A stretch of 64,000 bases of DNA. Origin: Photobacterium alginatilyticum (GTDB lineage Bacteria > Pseudomonadota > Gammaproteobacteria > Enterobacterales > Vibrionaceae). A model generated the notes under the pieces. It did no database searches, had not been told where the DNA came from, and saw nothing but the letters and a program-made list of their open reading frames with translations. This document shows, in pieces, positions 58,372 through 64,000 of the stretch. The position numbers and the translations under genes were made by a program. Positions within the stretch are counted from its first letter, which is position 1. Each line of letters begins with the position of its first letter. The stretch lies in NCBI RefSeq assembly GCF_009910675.1, contig NZ_RSEJ01000002.1:1-64000 (forward strand), written 5' to 3'.

Positions 58372-59517
58372 ATGGATAAACATATAGTGATTATTGGTAG
58401 CGGCTTTGCCGCTTACCAGCTGGTGAAGTCGCTTCGTAAACTTAATACCGAGACACCGGTCACCGTCATTACGGCGGACAGTGGTGACGACTATTCCAAG
58501 CCGGAGCTGAGCCATGTCTTTTCCCGCAGGCAGAACGCGAGTGACTTAATCAAGCAATCGGCTGAAGACTTTGCCAGCACACACAACATCGAGCTGCTTG
58601 CCTACACCCGGGTTCAGTCCATAGATACAGAGGCAAAAACAGTCCAGCTGTCAGATAAAACTGTCAGCTACTCAGAGCTGGTATTGGCCACAGGTGCCTC
58701 ATCTTTCGTACCGCCTTTTGACGGTAATGCAACAGATGAAATCGTAACGCTTAATAGCCTGGGGGAATATGCCAGTCATCAGGACAAGATTGCAACGGCC
58801 AAGTCAGTAATTATTCTCGGTGCCGGGCTGATTGGTACGGAGATCGCGATGGATCTTGCCGAGGCCGGTAAACAAGTCACCATCTGTGACCGGGCCAGCA
58901 GTTTAATGCCGACACTGCTTCCCTCATTTATGGGTGCCGAGGTGTTTCAGACCATGACAGAAAAAGGGGTCGACGTGAAACTCTCCGCTACCGTGACAGG
59001 GGTTAACCGTCACCACCAGCAGCTGCTTGTCCAAATTGATGACAAAAACATCGTCGAAGCCGACGTCGTGATTGCTGCCATGGGGCTAAAGCCGAGCACT
59101 GTCTTGGCCGAGCAGGCTAACATTACTGTCAACCGGGGAATTGTAATTGATGAGTTCCTTAAAACATCGGCAGATAGCGTCTACGCACTGGGTGATTGTG
59201 CCGAGCTGGGTGGAAAAATCAGGGCATTTCTGCAGCCTACTATGCTCTCGGCCATGGCATTGGCGAAAACCCTGTCAGGCAACCCAACACCGGTAAAATT
59301 ACCTGCAAGCCTGGTCAAAGCCAAAACCCCGTGGTTCCCGCTTAATCTGTCGGGGCAAACGGCGCGTTCTGATGTGAGTTGGGAAATCACTCGAGATAAC
59401 GATGGCTATATTGCCAAGGCATTTGAAAAAGGCACGGAGAAACTTGTCGGCTTCGTTGTTAGCCACGAGCAGCAAAAGGCCGCTTTCCCACTGCTTCGTC
59501 AACTGCCTGCCGAGTAG
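58372..59517 (+). CDS. norW: NADH:flavorubredoxin reductase
   Basis: 381 aa FAD enzyme that passes electrons from NADH to the rubredoxin domain of NorV. The FAD-binding IVIIGSGFAAYQLVKSLR is at the N-terminus, and the NADH-binding VIILGAGLIGTEIAMDLAEAG is near residue 142-162. VYALGDCAEL is the second FAD motif. Length matches E. coli NorW (377 aa). It forms an operon with norV. Confidence 0.94.
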   Translation: MDKHIVIIGSGFAAYQLVKSLRKLNTETPVTVITADSGDDYSKPELSHVFSRRQNASDLIKQSAEDFASTHNIELLAYTRVQSIDTEAKTVQLSDKTVSYSELVLATGASSFVPPFDGNATDEIVTLNSLGEYASHQDKIATAKSVIILGAGLIGTEIAMDLAEAGKQVTICDRASSLMPTLLPSFMGAEVFQTMTEKGVDVKLSATVTGVNRHHQQLLVQIDDKNIVEADVVIAAMGLKPSTVLAEQANITVNRGIVIDEFLKTSADSVYALGDCAELGGKIRAFLQPTMLSAMALAKTLSGNPTPVKLPASLVKAKTPWFPLNLSGQTARSDVSWEITRDNDGYIAKAFEKGTEKLVGFVVSHEQQKAAFPLLRQLPAE

Positions 59518-59600
59518 CAGCAATAGATTTGCAGCCTATCATCCCGAACTAAACTGACTTCAGCTGCGCATTCCCCGTCACCCTGTGATGCGGAATGCGC

Positions 59601-59606
59601 TATAAT
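59601..59606 (+). promoter_or_regulatory. -10 element upstream of roxA
   Basis: A perfect TATAAT preceded by GCGC lies 31 bases before the start codon. The -35 region is poor, so the promoter call is tentative. Confidence 0.4.
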
Positions 59607-59637
59607 CGCGACAAATGCACCTCGATTAAATGGCACT

Positions 59638-60771
59638 ATGTACCAGCTGACTTTCTCCTTTGAAGCGTTTATGTCCGAGTACTGGCAGAAGAAACCCACT
59701 GTAATAAAAGGGGGCTTCAAAGACTTTGTTGACCCAATTAGCCCTGATGAGCTAGCCGGGCTAGCAATGGAAGAAGAGGTAGACTCGCGATATATTGCCA
59801 AACGCGGTAATAAGTGGGAGGTTTCCCATGGCCCACTCAGCTTCGACAATATGCCGGAGGACAACTGGTCTTTTGTTGTTCAGGCAGCAAACCACTGGCA
59901 TGAAGGGGCTGCGAAACTTGTCACTCCGTTTCACCAGCTGCCTAGTTGGCTATTCGACGACCTGATGATCAGCTACTCCACTCCCGGGGGCGGTGTCGGT
60001 CCGCATATCGACCAATACGATGTCTTTATTATCCAAGGCTCCGGCAAACGACATTGGCGCGTCGGCCCCAAAAAAGACGATTATGAAGAAGAATTCGGTC
60101 ATCCGGCACTACGCCAGATCAAAGGGTTCGAACCAATCATTGATGAGATCCTGGAGCCTGGCGATATCTTATATATCCCACCGGGCTACCCCCATGACGG
60201 TTATGCCATCGACACGTCAATGAGCTACTCTGTCGGCTTCCGCTCCCCTAAAAAGCAAGAGCTTCTAAGCAGCTTAGCCGACTTTGTCATTGCCAACGAA
60301 ATGGGTGATGTTCATTACCATAACCCTGATCTACCAACACGAACGAATAGTGGTGCGATCCTTAACGAAGAATATCAGGATCTGGAAGCCATGATGCGCA
60401 GCTTACTCGCACATCCCCACTTAATGAAACAGTGGATGGGAGAGCACCTGAGCAACAGCCGCCATGAATTGGATATCATTTCAGCCGAGCCACCTTGGCA
60501 AAATAGCGAAACGTACCAGTTTCTTGAAAACGGCGAGACCATGAAACGCCTAGGCGGCCTGCGGGCATTTTACTACCCAGAACAGCCATACATTCTCTAC
60601 ATCAACGGCGAACGGTTTGAGCTTCCCGAAGAATGCAGCTTTGCCGCCACTTACCTTTGCGACAATGAACAGGTCACCAGTGCTTCATTGGGCAAGCAAC
60701 TCGACCACCCCGCCTTTATTGCCCTACTAACCCAACTGGTTAATTTAGGCTACTGGTACCCTGTCGAGTAG
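59638..60771 (+). CDS. roxA: 50S ribosomal protein L16 3-hydroxylase (ribosomal oxygenase, YcfD)
   Basis: 377 aa JmjC/cupin-type 2-oxoglutarate and Fe(II) dioxygenase that hydroxylates an arginine of ribosomal protein L16. Metal ligands are H123 and D125 (PHIDQYDVF) and H186 (YPHDGYAID). The N-terminus YQLTFSFEAFMSEYWQKKP and the VDPISPDELAGLAMEEEVDSR segment match E. coli YcfD closely, and the C-terminal dimer/winged helix region is present. Length is equal to E. coli (373 aa) within a few residues. It is a single gene after norVW. Confidence 0.95.
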   Translation: MYQLTFSFEAFMSEYWQKKPTVIKGGFKDFVDPISPDELAGLAMEEEVDSRYIAKRGNKWEVSHGPLSFDNMPEDNWSFVVQAANHWHEGAAKLVTPFHQLPSWLFDDLMISYSTPGGGVGPHIDQYDVFIIQGSGKRHWRVGPKKDDYEEEFGHPALRQIKGFEPIIDEILEPGDILYIPPGYPHDGYAIDTSMSYSVGFRSPKKQELLSSLADFVIANEMGDVHYHNPDLPTRTNSGAILNEEYQDLEAMMRSLLAHPHLMKQWMGEHLSNSRHELDIISAEPPWQNSETYQFLENGETMKRLGGLRAFYYPEQPYILYINGERFELPEECSFAATYLCDNEQVTSASLGKQLDHPAFIALLTQLVNLGYWYPVE

Positions 60772-60777
60772 TATCCG

Positions 60778-60822
60778 AAATAAAAACAGGCGCAGCTGCC
60801 AAAGAAATTGGCTAGCTGCGCC
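60778..60822. terminator. Terminator between roxA and the chemoreceptor gene
   Basis: The outer stem GGCGCAGCT/AGCTGCGCC encloses an inner GCCAA/TTGGC stem. The minus-strand tail TGTTTTTATTT fits termination of the chemoreceptor gene. Confidence 0.82.
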
Positions 60823-60861
60823 GTCTTGTCATCATTTCAGCAATGGTAATAAAGAGCGCGA

Positions 60862-62976
60862 CTAAACCTTAAACTGCCCGGCCAGCTCTTGCTGATGCTT
60901 GGCGAGGCTGGTCAGCCGATTGCCAATACCGGCAGAGCTCTCAGCCTGATCTAAGATATTCTCACTCAACTGACGAATATTGGCGACGTTGCTGTTTACT
61001 TCAGCCGAAACAGTCTGTTGCTCCTGAGCTGCATGCATAATTTGCTCATTCATCGACTGTATCGCCTTCACCGCATTCGAAATTTGATTCAGGCTGTCAA
61101 CGGCCTGGCTTACCTGCTGCGCCGTATTCCCGGCCAGCTGGTTGCCCTGTTCGATAGCACCAACCACATCCCGCGTACCTTGCTGCAGTACCTCAATGAC
61201 AGTACGTATCTGCCCTACCGAGTCCTGTGTGCGGCTCGCCAGCTGGCGTACTTCATCTGCAACAACCGCAAATCCACGCCCTTGGTCACCAGCGCGAGCA
61301 GCCTCTATTGCGGCATTCAGCGCCAGCAGGTTTGTCTGCTCGGAAATACCCTCGATCACCTGCAAGATTTGGTTGATGTCTTCACTGTTGTTTTCCAGAT
61401 CCTTAGCAACAGGTACAGCCGCCTCCATCTGCGAGACCAGTGTCCCCATCGACTGGGCGGATGTCTGAATAACAGTCTGGCCATCCTGGGCAGAAATATC
61501 AGCCTGGCTAGCAGCAACCACCGCCGTTTCTGTATGATGTACAACCTGCTCGGCAGTCTGGGCCATTTCCTCGGCTGCCGTTGCAACCATATCAACCTCT
61601 TTGAACTGAGACTGGCTGCCATCCCGGGTTTGACTGGCCACATCAGCTGCTTCTGTCGCCGTTTTACTCACTTCGTCCACGGCAACTACGACCTGGCTAA
61701 TGGTATTTTGCAGCTTATCCAAGAAGCGGTTAAACCAAAGAGCAAGCTCCCCCACCTCGTCTTGCTGTGCAACATGGAGCCTTTGGGTCAAGTCACCTTC
61801 ACCGGAAGCGATATCTTTCAGCCGCTCAGCCACCTGCTTAATAGGCGCAACCAGGCGGGAGGCAGCCAACAGGACAACCAGCAGGCCGGTAAAAGCGATC
61901 ACGACACTGGCGATAACCTGAATCCTTGATGACTCATCGCGTTGAATCGCTATTGTTTTATCCAAAGCGATAGCTTCTGCCAATACCTGTTCGCTCGGAA
62001 GCTGAATAACAACTCCCCAGCTCACCAGGCCAAGTTCGACCGGCGTATATGCCTGAAGCCATTGCTGATCCTGGCTCCAGCCGACATAATCGTTTCCTGT
62101 CGATAGCCAGCTATTTAACTCGACCGGTAGGCCATCGCTGTTGGTAAACTGACTACCGGGGCGATTATTTGCCTGGTCCCACGCAACGATAGTTCCGTCT
62201 TTGCTTAGCAAAGATACCTTGCCAGCCCCACGATATAGATTTTTATCAACTTCGCTGATGACAGCCTGCAGCGCATCTAGACGGATATCGATGCCCATCA
62301 CACCGACAGCTTCGCCATCGACGCTTAGCGGTATGGTAATCGTACTCACCAGCTGCCCGCCGATTCCCCTTTTCGCTATTTGAGGATCAAGCACACAGGT
62401 CTGCTTGGCATCCAGGCTACAGTTGAACCATTGGTTTGAGCCACTATCTACAATTTCTTGTTCAGCGATAATAAATTGCTCGGCTTCATCCGCTCCTGCC
62501 TTCGACCAATATGGAGCAAAACGCCCATTGCCATTGGCACCGACATAGTCCGCCCCATGATAGTTGCTGTCTTCGGCATCCAACCCGTCAGGGATAAAGA
62601 CAACGAAAGCACCGTAGATATTAGAAAATTCATTCACGGATCGCCGCAACAGTTCATTGATCGAGCCTCGAAGCTCAGAACTATTGGTAAAATTTTCCTC
62701 GGCATTGTATTTGAGGAACAACACGCTCTGGGCCAGCATTTCTGCCCGGTAGATGGCTTCATCGAAATACTGCTGAACATATATCGCCTGACGCTCTGCT
62801 TGAGCCTGGACAACATCCTGGGATTTGTTACGAAGAGAAGTGAATGACTGCTCACTCACTAGCTGCTGGCTCTGGCCAGAAAAGTAAAATGATAGGCTGG
62901 TTAACACCAAAACTGTTAGTAACAGACCAACCCCTGCCATCAGGGTGATCTTCCACTGCACCGATAGTGACCGCAT
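60862..62976 (-). CDS. Methyl-accepting chemotaxis protein with dCache-like sensor
   Basis: 704 aa transmembrane chemoreceptor. Helix 1 (about residues 10-32) and helix 2 (about 353-373) bracket a periplasmic sensor of about 320 residues with Cache-type features ([35 protein letters not shown]). A HAMP domain follows (about 374-430) and then a methyl-accepting signalling domain with the invariant tip [39 protein letters not shown]. The ligand is unknown; Cache sensors of this type often bind amino acids or carboxylates. It stands alone, convergent with roxA. Confidence 0.92.
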   Translation of the reverse strand: MRSLSVQWKITLMAGVGLLLTVLVLTSLSFYFSGQSQQLVSEQSFTSLRNKSQDVVQAQAERQAIYVQQYFDEAIYRAEMLAQSVLFLKYNAEENFTNSSELRGSINELLRRSVNEFSNIYGAFVVFIPDGLDAEDSNYHGADYVGANGNGRFAPYWSKAGADEAEQFIIAEQEIVDSGSNQWFNCSLDAKQTCVLDPQIAKRGIGGQLVSTITIPLSVDGEAVGVMGIDIRLDALQAVISEVDKNLYRGAGKVSLLSKDGTIVAWDQANNRPGSQFTNSDGLPVELNSWLSTGNDYVGWSQDQQWLQAYTPVELGLVSWGVVIQLPSEQVLAEAIALDKTIAIQRDESSRIQVIASVVIAFTGLLVVLLAASRLVAPIKQVAERLKDIASGEGDLTQRLHVAQQDEVGELALWFNRFLDKLQNTISQVVVAVDEVSKTATEAADVASQTRDGSQSQFKEVDMVATAAEEMAQTAEQVVHHTETAVVAASQADISAQDGQTVIQTSAQSMGTLVSQMEAAVPVAKDLENNSEDINQILQVIEGISEQTNLLALNAAIEAARAGDQGRGFAVVADEVRQLASRTQDSVGQIRTVIEVLQQGTRDVVGAIEQGNQLAGNTAQQVSQAVDSLNQISNAVKAIQSMNEQIMHAAQEQQTVSAEVNSNVANIRQLSENILDQAESSAGIGNRLTSLAKHQQELAGQFKV

Positions 62977-63106
62977 ATAAACAATCCTTGTTCGTACTAC
63001 TCAGTCGAAAATGTAATGACAAATTACATTTTTATCAATATTTTATAACATGCAGACAAGGTCATAAATTTGACTGTCGGCAACAATTATTTGACAAAAC
63101 AACAGG

Positions 63107-63137
63107 CGAAAAAAAGCGCGGCTTTGACACCGCGCTT
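63107..63137 (-). terminator. Terminator of the oligopeptide ABC operon
   Basis: The stem AAGCGCGG/CCGCGCTT has an eight-base loop and is followed on the minus strand by TTTTTCGCC. Confidence 0.85.
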
Positions 63138-63158
63138 AAAGCCTGTCACAGGCTTGAA

Positions 63159-64000
63159 TTAATGAACATTCAGGCAGGCTACCGCGTGAACGTCTCCCCC
63201 TTCTAACTGAGGCTTGCTGTCAGCACACGACGCCGTAGCCTGAGGGCAGCGGGTACGGAACACGCAGCCTGAAGGTGGATTCATTGGTGAAGGAAGCTCT
63301 CCCTCCAGCAATTCAATATGTTTATTACGCTCCAGATCAGGATCCGGGATTGGTACCGCAGACATTAGCGCCTTGGTATACGGGTGCTTAGGCTCAGCAA
63401 ACAACGCCTCACCTTCTCCCATCTCTACCGCATTACCCAGGTACATCACCAGCACGCGATCTGATATATGCTTAACCACTGATAAGTCGTGGGCAATAAA
63501 GATCAAACTCAACCCCATCTCTTTCTGCAATGATTTAAGAAGGTTAACAACCTGTGCCTGAATCGATACATCAAGGGCCGATACCGGCTCGTCACAAATG
63601 ATGAGTTTAGGTTTGAGGATAAGTGCACGGGCAATACCGATACGCTGACACTGACCACCGGAGAATTCGTGCGGATAGCGGTTAATCACGTTTGGCAGCA
63701 GACCAACTTTAGCCATCATTGCCTTGACTTGCTGCTTCACATCGTCAGCAGGCAAGTCCGGGTAGAACGCCTTCAGCGGTTCGGCAATGATCTCGCCGAC
63801 AGTCATCCGAGGGTTCAGTGATGCAAGCGGATCCTGGAAAATCATCTGGATCTCTTTACGCTTTTCACGCATGCGGACCTGATCTAGCTTGGTCAGATCC
63901 TGCCCCAGCCAGACAACATTACCCGCAGTAGCCTCAACCAGACCAATCACAGCACGAGCAAACGTCGACTTACCACAGCCGGATTCGCCAACCACCCCCA
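63159..64000 (-). CDS. oppF: Oligopeptide ABC transporter ATP-binding protein OppF (5' end beyond window)
   Basis: At least 280 aa are visible; the N-terminus lies past the right edge. Walker A GESGCGKST lies at the very start of the visible part. The signature FSGGQCQRIGIARALI and Walker B KLIICDEPVSALD follow. The C-terminal oligopeptide-transporter domain (MSAVPIPDPDLERNKHIELLEGELPSPMNPPSGCVFRTRCP, in part) and the final EGGDVHAVACLNVH match OppF better than DppF. It supplies ATPase activity for peptide uptake. As the last gene before a terminator it fits the end of an oppABCDF operon whose other genes would lie to the right. Confidence 0.88.
   Translation of the reverse strand, partial: GVVGESGCGKSTFARAVIGLVEATAGNVVWLGQDLTKLDQVRMREKRKEIQMIFQDPLASLNPRMTVGEIIAEPLKAFYPDLPADDVKQQVKAMMAKVGLLPNVINRYPHEFSGGQCQRIGIARALILKPKLIICDEPVSALDVSIQAQVVNLLKSLQKEMGLSLIFIAHDLSVVKHISDRVLVMYLGNAVEMGEGEALFAEPKHPYTKALMSAVPIPDPDLERNKHIELLEGELPSPMNPPSGCVFRTRCPQATASCADSKPQLEGGDVHAVACLNVH

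Noticed and set aside
61018..61929. 303-codon plus-strand frame opposite the chemoreceptor gene
   Set aside because: It is antisense to a well-supported chemoreceptor and its product matches no family I know.

Overview
This window is a chromosomal segment of a marine gammaproteobacterium, most likely Vibrionaceae and perhaps close to Photobacterium, Grimontia or Enterovibrio. The grounds are the protein similarities, base composition near 50% GC, and gene orders lrp/ald/trxB/cydDC/aat/bpt/infA/clpA/clpS/cspD and mnmA/hflD/purB. The genus is inference. I see no rRNA, tRNA, CRISPR array, prophage or insertion sequence. Most of the window is conserved core genome with good intrinsic terminators.

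Layout. (1) 348-7004: a SulP anion transporter, a low-molecular-weight tyrosine phosphatase, a D-Ala-D-Ala ligase, a lipoprotein, and a cobalamin operon cobT-cobS-cobO. (2) 7010-17110: an accessory-looking seven-gene minus-strand operon. It encodes a 673-aa secreted protein of unknown family, a small b-type cytochrome, an FTR1 iron permease, a UDP-galactopyranose-mutase-like FAD enzyme, a secreted helical protein, a GT-C glycosyltransferase and a six-haem propeller cytochrome. Two good Fur-box matches lie at its promoter. This is the most interesting part of the window. (3) 17347-24730: psiE, an unlisted 36-codon ORF, a DcuB-type C4-dicarboxylate carrier with an FNR-like site, a YdjM-like membrane protein, a CBS-pair protein, AsmA and udk. 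(4) 24936-31186: mrp, divergent metG, a dicarboxylate/glutamate symporter and an unknown membrane-anchored protein. (5) 31216-50582: serS, rarA, lolA, ftsK and lrp on the minus strand; ald, trxB, cydDC on the plus strand; a glycine-zipper protein; aat, bpt, infA; then clpA and clpS opposite cspD. (6) 50988-64000: icd, rluE, mnmA-hflD-purB, norV-norW, roxA, a chemoreceptor, and the 3' part of oppF running off the right edge.

Functional themes. Many of the genes belong to translation and protein fate: SerS, MetG, IF-1, MnmA, RluE, RoxA, and the N-end-rule set Aat/Bpt/ClpA/ClpS. Redox and anaerobic metabolism are also well represented: CydDC, TrxB, DcuB, NorVW and the multihaem cytochrome. Two NsrR-like palindromes sit at the norVW promoter and no norR is adjacent. 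The ald gene is a compositional mosaic, AT-rich in its 5' part and GC-rich in its 3' part. Several start codons are GTG or TTG with strong Shine-Dalgarno support.
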